Origin: Leptolyngbya sp. PCC 7375
Lineage (GTDB): Bacteria > Cyanobacteriota > Cyanobacteriia > Phormidesmidales > Phormidesmidaceae
Direction: 5' to 3'
NCBI RefSeq assembly: GCF_000316115.1
Contig: NZ_JH993797.1
Location: 3,954,486-4,018,485, forward strand
DNA: 64,000 nt
Under the pieces are notes generated by a model, which saw only the letters and a list, made by a program, of their open reading frames with translations, was not told the origin of the DNA and made no database searches. How positions within the stretch are numbered: position 1 is the first letter of the stretch; every line of letters begins with the position of its first letter. Positions 24,944-33,745 of the stretch are shown piece by piece. The translations under genes were made by a program, and so were the position numbers.

Positions 24944-27531
24944 GGCTGAGCAACCTGTTTTAAGTCCAGGTTCCGGCGGAAGATTTCATCAATGGACAGC
25001 ATGTGACCATCAGTAGTCATGAATTTGTGGTCTTTAGTGGCACGAATCACACTGCCATTCTCTAATTGATACTCAAACACTTCCTGATGCCCCCGGTGAT
25101 GCCACTGAGCAATGGGTTGAGTGTAAACAAAGCCATGTTGATCAACACTGTAAACATGACAACGAATCTGCTTTTCAACGATTTCACCAATGGCTAAGGG
25201 ACCGTATTCGACGGTCAGTAGCTCGGTATCGTAGCTCAGACAATATTGCGCGAAGTTCACCATCTGGTCCCAGAGGGCTTCGACAGTTTTCTGAGGCACT
25301 CCATTTTTCACCGAGCCCTCGATAAACTTGCCCCGGTGCATATCCATCGCCGACTGCTTTTTCTTACCCATAGCCCGCCGTAGCAGGTCTGCTTCACCCA
25401 GGGAGTATCCGGCCATATCCTGAGCAATTTTCATGATCTGCTCCTGAAAGATCATGATGCCGTAGGTCTCTTCTAAAATCGGCTGGATCAGCTCATGGGG
25501 ATAATCGATCTGCTCACGACCGTGTTTGCGGTTGATAAACTTCGGAATTAAGCCTGCATCAAGCGGACCCGGTCGATATAGAGCTAGGACTGAAGAGATA
25601 TCATCCAACCCGTCAGGTTTAAGATCGCGCACAATCTGGCGCATGCCCGAGGACTCAAGCTGGAATACTCCACCTAACTCACCGCGACTCAACAGCTTGT
25701 AAGTTTCTGGGTCGTTGTAAGCGACCTTATCCATATCGAGGGTTTCACCACGGGTCTGCTCCACATAGTCCACCGCTTTTTGGATCATGGTGAGGTTGCG
25801 CAGACCCAAAAAGTCCATCTTTAGTAGACCAACTGCTTCTACATCTTCCATGTAGTACTGGGTGATGACTGCACCATCGTTATTACGTTGTAGCGGCACT
25901 AGTTCATCCAGCGGATTAGCAGAAATCACCACACCCGCCGCATGCATACCAAAGGTTTTGTTGGTACCTTCAATGGTGATGGCCATATCGAGCCAGCGGC
26001 GATAGGTAACTGCTGTTCCCGGCACCAAGTCGCCACTTTCGTACTTTTCCTGAAACGCTTTCTCGGGCGTTTTCTCAGGGTCAATCATCACCTTGAGCTT
26101 GGTGGGTTTACCCCGAGCCACTGGGATCATCTTGGCCATTTTGTCGGACTCGCCGTAGGGAATATCCAACACACGGGCCACATCCTTAAGCACCGCTTTG
26201 GAGGTCATGCGGTTAAAGGTGATGATCTGAGCAACATGGTCCTTGCCATACTTTTCCGTCACGTACTCAATCACCTTCTCCCGTTTTTCGATACAGAAGT
26301 CGGTATCGACGTCAGGCATGGATTTACGTTCAGGGTTTAAGAATCGCTCGAACAGTAGACCATGGTGAACAGGATCAATATTGGTAATGCCCATGCAGTA
26401 GGCCACCAGGGAACCCGCCGCCGAACCTCGCCCTGGTCCCACCGGAATCTTGGTATCGCGGGCGAACTTAATGTAGTCCCACACCACCAAGAAATAGGTA
26501 GCAAAACCCATTTGGTGCATCATCTGGATTTCGTATTCCAGGCGTGCTTGATACTCTGGCGGGGCTTCGTCGTAGGATGCAATTTCTAACCGTTCGAGCA
26601 AACCATCGCGGGAAACCTTGGCCATATAGGTTTCGCCGGTATGGCCCTTGGGCACAGGAAAATTAGGGATTTGAGGGTTACCCAGAATGTCATATTCCTC
26701 GATTTTGTCGGCTACTTCCAGAGTGTTAGCAACAGCTTCGTCAATGACGTCCTGGGGTAGGTGATCGCGGAAAAGACGACGCATTTCTTCAGCGGATTTT
26801 AGGTACTCGGTGCCGCTGTAGCGCAGTCGTTTGTCTTCGGTGACGAGCTTGCCAGTTTGGATGCAAAGCAGTGCGTCATGGGCTTCGACATCAACACAGG
26901 AAATAAAGTGGGAGTCATTGGTGGCGATGATCTTAATATCTAGCTTGCGGGCAATACGGATGATTTCCACATTAACAATGCGGTCTTCGGGCGAGCCGTG
27001 GTCTTGGATTTCTAGATAGTAGTCTTCGCCAAAAAGGTCTTTGTACCACTTGGCGACGCGGTAGGCGACATCCAGGCGATTTTGCATAATGGCCTGGGGA
27101 ACTTCACCACCGAGGCAGGCGCTAGTGACGATCAGGCCTTCGTGGTATTGCTCCAGCAAGTCTTTATTGATGCAAGGACGGGAAAAGATGCCACGACCTT
27201 GGACACCATCCAGATGGGACTTGGTGGTGAGTTTAACCAGATTTTTGTAGCCCTGGGTATTTTTAGCGAGGATGACCTGGTGGTAGCGAGGGCGTTTTTC
27301 TTGCTTAGTGATGTCGCCATTAATCAGGTACATCTCATTGCCGATAATGGGCTTAATACCTGCTTTTTTACAGGTTTTTAGCAGTTCGATAGCCCCATAC
27401 ATGACACCATGGTCAGTGAGGGCGATGGCGGGCATACCCATCTCCACAGCCTTGGCAGCTAACGGCTCTAGCTGACTGGCTCCGTCAAGCAAACTGTAAT
27501 CGCTGTGGATGTGCAGACCGACAAAGGACAT
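24919..27531 (-). CDS. dnaE-N: DNA polymerase III alpha subunit N-terminal half, ending in split intein IntN
   Basis: An 870-residue product: 763 residues of DnaE followed by a 107-residue IntN. The PHP domain opens with 'FVGLHIHSDYSLLDGAS'. The polymerase catalytic aspartates are in 'PDVDTDFC'. The extein ends 'VNFAQY' and the intein starts 'CLSYDTELLTVEYG', with the B-block 'SVIRATKDHKFM'. The protein is not functional alone; it must trans-splice with IntC/DnaE-C encoded just downstream on the same strand. A -10-like TATAAT is visible on the minus strand at 27555-27560, with a weak -35. The ATG at 27531 precedes the conserved PHP start directly. Confidence 0.95.
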   Translation of the reverse strand: MSFVGLHIHSDYSLLDGASQLEPLAAKAVEMGMPAIALTDHGVMYGAIELLKTCKKAGIKPIIGNEMYLINGDITKQEKRPRYHQVILAKNTQGYKNLVKLTTKSHLDGVQGRGIFSRPCINKDLLEQYHEGLIVTSACLGGEVPQAIMQNRLDVAYRVAKWYKDLFGEDYYLEIQDHGSPEDRIVNVEIIRIARKLDIKIIATNDSHFISCVDVEAHDALLCIQTGKLVTEDKRLRYSGTEYLKSAEEMRRLFRDHLPQDVIDEAVANTLEVADKIEEYDILGNPQIPNFPVPKGHTGETYMAKVSRDGLLERLEIASYDEAPPEYQARLEYEIQMMHQMGFATYFLVVWDYIKFARDTKIPVGPGRGSAAGSLVAYCMGITNIDPVHHGLLFERFLNPERKSMPDVDTDFCIEKREKVIEYVTEKYGKDHVAQIITFNRMTSKAVLKDVARVLDIPYGESDKMAKMIPVARGKPTKLKVMIDPEKTPEKAFQEKYESGDLVPGTAVTYRRWLDMAITIEGTNKTFGMHAAGVVISANPLDELVPLQRNNDGAVITQYYMEDVEAVGLLKMDFLGLRNLTMIQKAVDYVEQTRGETLDMDKVAYNDPETYKLLSRGELGGVFQLESSGMRQIVRDLKPDGLDDISSVLALYRPGPLDAGLIPKFINRKHGREQIDYPHELIQPILEETYGIMIFQEQIMKIAQDMAGYSLGEADLLRRAMGKKKQSAMDMHRGKFIEGSVKNGVPQKTVEALWDQMVNFAQYCLSYDTELLTVEYGPLAIGEIVEKQIRCHVYSVDQHGFVYTQPIAQWHHRGHQEVFEYQLENGSVIRATKDHKFMTTDGHMLSIDEIFRRNLDLKQVAQPCQYPIAS
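24922..25242 (-). other. IntN: N-terminal split-intein segment (107 codons)
   Basis: It starts at the TGT codon 25242-25240 (Cys1) and carries the A-block 'CLSYDTELLTVEYG' and B-block 'GSVIRATKDHKF' with the TxxH histidine. It is close in length and sequence to the Npu and Ssp DnaE IntN pieces, diverging only in the last ~15 residues, the part overlapped by the endonuclease start. Confidence 0.93.
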
Positions 27532-27777
27532 AGCGCGCGCCCGTATTTAGTACAATTATACTATATAGACTTTGTGGCTTGAAGCGTTTGGGTTAGCCAC
27601 TAGCTATAGAGTCTGGATTCTAAGATTAGCCGATTTATAGCGCTACATCTAGTTAATTTAACAAAGGATTTCTAGGTAATGATTGCCCCTACAGGGTTAT
27701 CTATTTTGAATTAGGTTACTGAATTTGGATTTGGATAGATTAAGGAAAAAGTTCTTGAACCATAAGCAACAGGATGC

Positions 27778-30456
27778 CTATTGACCATATTTGCTTTGCT
27801 GCTGAATCAACTTAGCTACTAGGCCAGTCCACCCCGTTTGATGGCTGGCACCGATACCTGCACCATTATCGCCATGAAAATATTCATGGAAAAGAATATA
27901 GTTCTGCCAGTGGGGGTCTTGCTGAAACGGAGATGAGTCACCGCCGTAAACAGGGCGATTGCCTTGCTCATCTGGTAGGAAGATACGGGTCAATCGTTGG
28001 GAAAGTTCTGCTGCCACCTCCCATAGATTCATCCAATGACCTGACCCCGTAGGACATTCAATTTTGAAATCATCACCTAAGTAGTGGTGGAATTTTTGGA
28101 GAGACTCAATTAACAGATAGTTTACTGGGAACCAGATTGGTCCACGCCAGTTGGAATTACCACCAAACAGCCCACTGCTGGATTCTGCTGGTTCGTAATT
28201 TACGCAAAACTCTTCACCATTGGCATTGAAACAATAGGGATTCTCAGCGTGATAGCGAGATAGGGCACGGATGCCATAAGGACTGAGAAATTCGTTTTCA
28301 TCTAGCAGCTTGTTGAGGATGCAGCGCAGTTTGTCGGTGGGCTCCACCTCACCCAGGGTGGCGTAGCAAAGGGCCAGCATGCGGCGAGCACCCACACCTT
28401 CTGTTTCCATACAGGCCACATTCTTCTTCAGATCGGTACGATTTTCGATAAACCACTCTAGCCGTTCTTTAAAGCCAGGTACTTGCTCTAATAAATCAGG
28501 TTCTAGTGTCATCACAGCAAAAAGCGGAATTAGACCCACCATAGAGCGGACCTTGAGCCGCTGACGATCGCCGTTGGGAAACTGCAGCACATCGTAGAAA
28601 AAGCCATCTTCGGCATCCCATAACTGAGAGCGGTCCTGGCCGATGTGGTTCATGGCATCGGCAATGTAGAGAAAATGCTCGAAAAACTTGGTGGCCATGT
28701 CCTCATAGACTGGGTTTTCTTTGGCTAGCTCTAGGGCAATGGTGAGCATATTCAGACAGTACATGGCCATCCAACTGGTGCCGTCGGACTGTTCTAAATG
28801 TCCGCCGGTGGGCAGGGCAGAGCTGCGGTCAAAGACGCCAATATTATCTAGGCCAAGGAAACCACCTTCAAAAACATTGCTGCCTTCGGCGTCTTTGCGG
28901 TTGACCCACCAGGTGAAGTTGAGGAGTAGCTTTTGGAAGACTCGTTCTAGGCAAGTGCGATCGCACTTGCCAGTCACCTTCTGCTCAATCTTATAAACCC
29001 GCCACGTCGCCCACGCATGCACAGGCGGATTCACATCTCCAAATGCCCATTCATAGGCTGGAATCTGACCATTGGGGTGCATGTACCACTCCCGCGTCAT
29101 GATATCTAACTGGTACTTGGCAAACTCCGGATCCACCATGGCAATGGGAATACAGTGGAACGCCAAATCCCAGGCCGCAAACCAGGGATATTCCCACTTG
29201 TCGGGCATCGAGATAATATCCTCAGCATCCAGGTGAGTCCACTGATTATTGCGCTGCCGATTTTCTGGCGGTATAGGTGTTGTCGGATCGCCCTTGAGCC
29301 AACGGTTCACATCAAAACCAAAATATTGTTTGCTCCATAACAGACCAGCAAAAGCCTGACGCTGAACGGCTTTTTCCTCATCTTTCATCGGGAAAGGAGA
29401 GACTTTTCGATAGAAGTCATCCGCATCTTGTTGTCGAGTGGTCAGGGTAGTTACAAAAGACTCTCCAAAGGGATTTGCAAGTTGAGGCTGATCGCTCAAC
29501 CGTAAACAAATCACCTGACTCTCTCCAGGAGGAATCGTTAACGTGTAATGAGCCGCTGCCTTCGTTCCTGTCAGCCCAGGATTAACCGCCCCCGTCTCAC
29601 CTTGAACCACATAGCGATGAAAGGCATCTTTGACGTAAGGAATTGAATTAGCAGATCCAAAAACTGCTTGGTAGTTGGTCTCATTTTCCGTAAAAAGAAT
29701 AGGAGAATTCTGCACCAAACCCTTGCTTTGACAGTAGAGCCAACGAACCCCCAAGTCATTATGGGAAGCCTCCAGAGTACTGAAGCCTGATTGAGTATCT
29801 GCCAGTTTGAGACTTGGTTTTTCTGCGTTTTCTTCCCAGCTCCAGGTGTTGCGAAACCAGAGGGTGGGCAACACTGTTAATGTTGTGGCTTCTGGGCCTC
29901 GATTTACAACAGTAATTTGAATGAGAATATCTTCGGGCGCTGCCTTAGCGTATTCGATAAAGACATCGAAGTAGCGATTTTCATCAAAGACGCCTGTGTC
30001 CAGGAGTTCATACTCTAGGGAGTCGCGATCGCGACACTGATTTTCCTTCACCAGCTCACCATAAGGATAGGCTGCTTGCGGATACTTATAGAGTGCCTTC
30101 ATATAAGAATGTGTCGGCGTACTATCCAAATAGAAGTAATACTCCTTCACATCTTCACCATGGTTGCCCTGACTACCCGTCAGCCCAAATAATCGCTCTT
30201 TGAGAACTGGATCTTCCCCATTCCAAAGTGCCAGGGCAAAACAAAGGCTTTGTTTTGCATCAGAAATCCCCAGCAAACCATCCTCACCCCACCGATAGGC
30301 CCGCTTATGGGACTGGTCATGGGAGAAATAATCCCAAGCTTCCCCCGTTGCGCTGTAATCCTCGCGAACGGTGCCCCACTGGCGTTCGCTGAGGTAAGGT
30401 CCCCAGATTTGCCAGGTGTCTGGGTTGGTGTGCAGGCGATCGTATTCGGCGGTCAT
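27778..30456 (-). CDS. GH63-type glucosidase family protein
   Basis: An 892-residue enzyme resembling the bacterial glycoside hydrolase family 63 / MGH1-like (alpha/alpha)6-barrel proteins that trim terminal glucose or act on glucosylglycerate-type sugars. The N-terminal segment 'WGPYLSERQWGTVREDYS' is a hallmark of this group. Barrel motifs such as 'YPWFAAWDLAFHCI', 'GNSNWRGPIWFPVNYL' and 'HQTGWTGLVA' follow. No signal peptide is present, so it is likely cytoplasmic. ATG 30456 follows the stop of an upstream glyoxalase remnant by 7 bases; an ATG at 30495 is also possible. The natural substrate is uncertain. Confidence 0.8.
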   Translation of the reverse strand: MTAEYDRLHTNPDTWQIWGPYLSERQWGTVREDYSATGEAWDYFSHDQSHKRAYRWGEDGLLGISDAKQSLCFALALWNGEDPVLKERLFGLTGSQGNHGEDVKEYYFYLDSTPTHSYMKALYKYPQAAYPYGELVKENQCRDRDSLEYELLDTGVFDENRYFDVFIEYAKAAPEDILIQITVVNRGPEATTLTVLPTLWFRNTWSWEENAEKPSLKLADTQSGFSTLEASHNDLGVRWLYCQSKGLVQNSPILFTENETNYQAVFGSANSIPYVKDAFHRYVVQGETGAVNPGLTGTKAAAHYTLTIPPGESQVICLRLSDQPQLANPFGESFVTTLTTRQQDADDFYRKVSPFPMKDEEKAVQRQAFAGLLWSKQYFGFDVNRWLKGDPTTPIPPENRQRNNQWTHLDAEDIISMPDKWEYPWFAAWDLAFHCIPIAMVDPEFAKYQLDIMTREWYMHPNGQIPAYEWAFGDVNPPVHAWATWRVYKIEQKVTGKCDRTCLERVFQKLLLNFTWWVNRKDAEGSNVFEGGFLGLDNIGVFDRSSALPTGGHLEQSDGTSWMAMYCLNMLTIALELAKENPVYEDMATKFFEHFLYIADAMNHIGQDRSQLWDAEDGFFYDVLQFPNGDRQRLKVRSMVGLIPLFAVMTLEPDLLEQVPGFKERLEWFIENRTDLKKNVACMETEGVGARRMLALCYATLGEVEPTDKLRCILNKLLDENEFLSPYGIRALSRYHAENPYCFNANGEEFCVNYEPAESSSGLFGGNSNWRGPIWFPVNYLLIESLQKFHHYLGDDFKIECPTGSGHWMNLWEVAAELSQRLTRIFLPDEQGNRPVYGGDSSPFQQDPHWQNYILFHEYFHGDNGAGIGASHQTGWTGLVAKLIQQQSKYGQ

Positions 30457-30463
30457 GGCGGTT

Positions 30464-30757
30464 TTAGGGGCAATGGACAGCGGCAGCCGTTGCATCAGCA
30501 ACTACCATAATGATGTCCCAATGCCAGAGGTCATTAGGTAGCGAATTTGCTGGATAGGGACATCCTGTTGAGGGAGATAAATACGCTAGAAACTCTACGG
30601 CCATGCCGTCCTCAACACCAAGACCGCTAATATGCAAACGCTCCCCAAAACCATTGTTGAGAGGTTCTTGCTCAGCACCAAAGTTAAAACTCTCTCCAAG
30701 TAGCTCTAAGCCTAGTAAATCCGAGAAAAAGGCCAGTCTGATGACGGCATGAAACAA
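30464..30757 (-). pseudogene. VOC/glyoxalase family gene remnant
   Basis: A 97-codon frame containing 'FFSDLLGLELLGES', 'FGAEQEPLNN.FGERLHISGL', 'AVEFLAYLSP..G.PYPANS' and 'NDLWHW'. These are the consecutive landmarks of a VOC (glyoxalase/bleomycin-resistance) domain of the kind found in ~150-residue proteins. The normal N-terminal strand is missing (an in-frame stop lies just upstream), and the C-terminal third is lost where the frame ends 7 bases before the glucosidase ATG. I call it a decayed fragment, though a short product cannot be excluded. Confidence 0.6.
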
Positions 30758-31121
30758 GCATTAGGTCACGATGAGAAGCCCTTACTGAGCTACTGACCAA
30801 ACGTCCTAAGAAATGTAAAGCAACATTGCTGCCGCTATAGATAAATCACTGGTAGCGCTCAACCCTAATGAGGACAAAGCATTCTAGCGACGGAAAAATC
30901 AGCTAATGCTACTAAATTCAACCTCACACCCTAGGGTTAGCGTTGCATTGCCCGAAATTGGTGAGCAGGCAATGTATCCTTCCATACATTTCAAATCAAT
31001 AAAAGTTAGTGATGAACCTCTGGAGATTGATCCTTGGCTTGAAATCTCAACTTTCAGACCAGCCAGATTAACGTCTCCTGAGAATTAGCAATCCAAAAGC
31101 GTCCCTCAGGAGGGCCACTAT
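30758..31121. other. intergenic stretch before the 50-residue gene
   Basis: It contains a 60-codon plus-strand frame (30906-31088) with no recognisable family; it ends 33 bases before the next small gene and might be its operon partner. Nothing else is identifiable. Confidence 0.3.
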
Positions 31122-31274
31122 ATGATTACTTATGCAGATCCAGTTACTACTTATCGCGCCGTTCCTCCTAAAGATTCTCGGCCTCAGAAGCGATCAAGCC
31201 TGGTTGCCCATTGGACCAGAGTCAATGGCAAGTTAGTCTGCCAGTGGGTACCCATTCAGTCTCAAGAAGAATAG
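31122..31274 (+). CDS. small conserved-looking protein, 50 residues
   Basis: It begins MITYADPVTTYRAVPPKD and ends with 'LVAHWTRVNGKLVCQWVPI', a pattern I associate with short cyanobacterial proteins of unknown function. An excellent ribosome-binding site (CAGGAGGG) lies 10 bases before the ATG. No membrane helix or signal is seen. Confidence 0.6.
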   Translation: MITYADPVTTYRAVPPKDSRPQKRSSLVAHWTRVNGKLVCQWVPIQSQEE

Positions 31275-31363
31275 TTATCAAACCGTAGGGGTATCCCTTG
31301 TGGATGCCCATTGGATGCCTCATTCCCCCTGAGAACTAGGAAGAACTTACAACAGCACTTACC

Positions 31364-32008
31364 CTATTCGTACTTCCTGCGATTTAAGTATTGCGATCCC
31401 ATGGATATGGTTCGCTCATTCGCTGACGGCGGCAAAAATTGACAGGAACGCTGTATTGCCTGGTAAAGGATGTCTTCGTAGATCTCACTTTCCACGATGT
31501 ATGCCCCAAAACGGGCTAGATGGGGGTTCATCATTTGAGCATCAAAAAGTAGAAAGTTTTGCGATCGCAACCACTCTACGAGCTTCACCATCGCCACCTT
31601 CGAGCCATCGGGAACCGTAAAAAACATCGACTCACCGACAAAAGCCCCGCCAAGCACAATGCCTAAAATCCCACCTGCCAGCTGGTCCCCCTGCCAAGCC
31701 TCAAAACTATGGGCATGCCCCGCCCGGTGCAACATGCGATAAATTGCCTTCAATTCATCTGAGATCCAGGTAGTCTCACGGTTGGCACAGCCTTCAACCA
31801 CGCCATCAAAATCCCGATTAAACGCAATTTCAAACCGATTTTGATTGAGTACCCGACGTAGCGATTTTGGGTAACGAAATCGCTCATCCAATGGAATCAG
31901 TGCTCGTTTACGGCTGGAATACCAATTTAGCGTTTGGTAATCGCTATCTGCCATTAAAAAATAACCCTGGGCATAACACTGCAAAATATGGGGAATCGAG
32001 TAAGCCAT
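31364..32008 (-). CDS. aat: leucyl/phenylalanyl-tRNA-protein transferase
   Basis: A 214-residue enzyme that adds Leu or Phe to N-terminal Arg/Lys, creating an N-degron for ClpS/ClpAP. Family motifs are clear: 'YAQGYFLMAD' near the start, 'WYSSRKRALIPLD', 'TWISDELKAIYRMLH..GHAHSFEAW', 'GGILGIVLGGAFVGESMFF' and 'LFDAQMMNPHLARFGA'. The length is normal. It is transcribed alone, opposite to the flanking genes. Confidence 0.95.
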   Translation of the reverse strand: MAYSIPHILQCYAQGYFLMADSDYQTLNWYSSRKRALIPLDERFRYPKSLRRVLNQNRFEIAFNRDFDGVVEGCANRETTWISDELKAIYRMLHRAGHAHSFEAWQGDQLAGGILGIVLGGAFVGESMFFTVPDGSKVAMVKLVEWLRSQNFLLFDAQMMNPHLARFGAYIVESEIYEDILYQAIQRSCQFLPPSANERTISMGSQYLNRRKYE

Positions 32009-32132
32009 AGCAGCTGTGACAGGGGGACTATCCCGTTACATTCTTCAAACCCTTCTCCTACCGTAGCCTAAAAAAACTTACCCTAAAAGAATCTAGAACC
32101 GAAAAAATACAGGTATCGCCGCAGCATCTGCT

Positions 32133-32462
32133 ATGACTGAACCAATTCAATCCGTCACGTTACCGCCTCCTCAAGATCCACAGCAAGAAGGCGAATGGCT
32201 CAGAGTATCGCTGCAAAACTGGCTAGATACAGAGTTTTTGCCAGAAGCGGTCAATCAGGACATTGCCCAACGTGCATCTCAGGTCTTCGTACGCCAGCGA
32301 ATGGAAGGGGAAAATGAGCTGATTCCCTTGGTGATGGCAATTTTAACTGAATTGCAGTCCTTCGATTTTTCCAAAAGCTTCTACAGCGAGTTTTCTGTCG
32401 CCAATGCTGTCGGTGACTTATTGCTAGAAAGCCTGGGCATCGATCGTTGCTGCGGAACTTAG
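32133..32462 (+). CDS. conserved cyanobacterial hypothetical protein
   Basis: A 109-residue soluble, mostly helical acidic protein with 'WLDTEFLPEAVNQDIAQRA' and 'SFYSEFSVANAVGDLLLESLG' segments, of a type I recall from cyanobacteria without a known function. Its stop codon lies 3 bases before the next gene's ATG, so it is probably translated together with the EamA transporter. Confidence 0.6.
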   Translation: MTEPIQSVTLPPPQDPQQEGEWLRVSLQNWLDTEFLPEAVNQDIAQRASQVFVRQRMEGENELIPLVMAILTELQSFDFSKSFYSEFSVANAVGDLLLESLGIDRCCGT

Positions 32463-32465
32463 GGG

Positions 32466-33347
32466 ATGCTCTGGTTAGCCCTTGCCAGCGGCACCGCCCT
32501 TTGCGAAGCCCTCAAAGATGCCACGGGGAAACAGGCGCTGAAATCTTTAGATGAATATTCGGTTTTATTAGGCTTTACCAGCGCTGGAGCCTTATTAATG
32601 GCCATATTGATGCTGGCGACCGAAGGTCCACCGACTCTGGGACCTGATTTTGGGTTAGCAATTCTGGTGGGGGGCAGCTTAAATATTTTGGCTTTCACCC
32701 TCTATACACGCGCCATTAAAATTGCGGACCTGTCGCTGACGGTGCCATTGGTCACCTTAACGCCATTGTTTTTGCTGGTCACATCCCCCATCATCGTTGG
32801 CGAATGGCCCACTGGCTTAGATGCGATGGGTGTGCTGCTTCTAATTGTGGGTTCCTACATGCTGAATCTGAAGCCTAGTGAGGGCTTTACGTTGGCTCCC
32901 TTACGGGCACTCATGACCAATCCAGGTAGCCGCATGATGATGGGTGTGGCGTTTTTATGGAGCATCACGTCCAATTTTGATAAGGTTGGTACCCTAAATT
33001 CATCCTCCCTTTTTTGGGGCATGTCGCTGTTTGGGACAATTGCGATGGGTATGGTGCCCTTCGTTGTGCAGCGGGCTTGGCAAAAGGGGGCAGGTTTGGT
33101 GGTTGGGGAATTGCGATCGCAAGCCTTATTCATTGTGCTCGCAGGTGTCTTCAACGCTATCGGCGTTAGCCTCCAGTTCATCGCCCTCACCCTGGCCCCA
33201 GTAGCACAGGTGATCGCAGTCAAGCGCATGAGTGCCTTAATTTCAGTTGGCTTTGGCTACGCCCTATTTGGCGAAACAGGCCTGAAAGAGCGCCTATTAG
33301 GAGCAGCCATTATGGTCAGTGGCGTTGCCATCATGGCAATGGACTAA
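32466..33347 (+). CDS. EamA/DMT family transporter
   Basis: A 293-residue membrane protein with about nine or ten predicted helices arranged as two EamA repeats (roughly residues 1-135 and 150-290). It belongs to the drug/metabolite transporter superfamily, which exports or imports amino acids, nucleotide sugars or other metabolites. The second repeat ends with 'VIAVKRMSALISVGFGYALFGE', typical of the family. The substrate cannot be inferred. It is co-directional with and nearly abuts the upstream hypothetical gene. Confidence 0.85.
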   Translation: MLWLALASGTALCEALKDATGKQALKSLDEYSVLLGFTSAGALLMAILMLATEGPPTLGPDFGLAILVGGSLNILAFTLYTRAIKIADLSLTVPLVTLTPLFLLVTSPIIVGEWPTGLDAMGVLLLIVGSYMLNLKPSEGFTLAPLRALMTNPGSRMMMGVAFLWSITSNFDKVGTLNSSSLFWGMSLFGTIAMGMVPFVVQRAWQKGAGLVVGELRSQALFIVLAGVFNAIGVSLQFIALTLAPVAQVIAVKRMSALISVGFGYALFGETGLKERLLGAAIMVSGVAIMAMD

Positions 33348-33454
33348 ACCATAGGTTCCATCTTTAGGCAAACTCTGAGTATAAACACTCGATGCATTCA
33401 ATGTTGCGATAGAATAGCTTTTATAAATTTAAGTGTCTGTGCTGGAGATCCCCG

Positions 33455-33571
33455 ATGCTGACTCTAAAGATCGTTGTATATCTGACTGTTGCCTTTTTTG
33501 TAGGTCTATTCGTCTTTGGCTTCCTCAATGGCGACCCCTCTCGGAATCCTGGCCGCCAAGATATGGAATAA
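33455..33571 (+). CDS. psbI: photosystem II subunit PsbI
   Basis: A 38-residue single-span PSII subunit that binds D1 and helps early reaction-centre assembly. The sequence starts 'MLTLKIVVYLTVAFFVGLFV' and ends with the conserved 'DPSRNPGR.D.E' tail. One membrane helix covers residues 4-24. It stands alone with its own terminator. Confidence 0.95.
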   Translation: MLTLKIVVYLTVAFFVGLFVFGFLNGDPSRNPGRQDME

Positions 33572-33620
33572 TTCCTGCTAAGCGCTAGTTTCGAAAGAGT
33601 TCCAATGAATTTTGATTAGG

Positions 33621-33652
33621 CTCCTTGGCTAGTCCAGCTAAGGAGTTTTTAA
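33621..33652 (+). terminator. terminator of psbI
   Basis: A 10-bp stem with one imperfect pair (CTCCTTGGCT / AGCTAAGGAG), followed by five T, 50 bases after the psbI stop. Confidence 0.8.
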
Positions 33653-33745
33653 TGCGAGTCAGTTTTCACCCTGAGGGACTGTTTCAACGCTTGTGTTCAT
33701 GAGGGTTAGTATTACGCTAACCATTGGCCGTTTTTAACAATTTCC

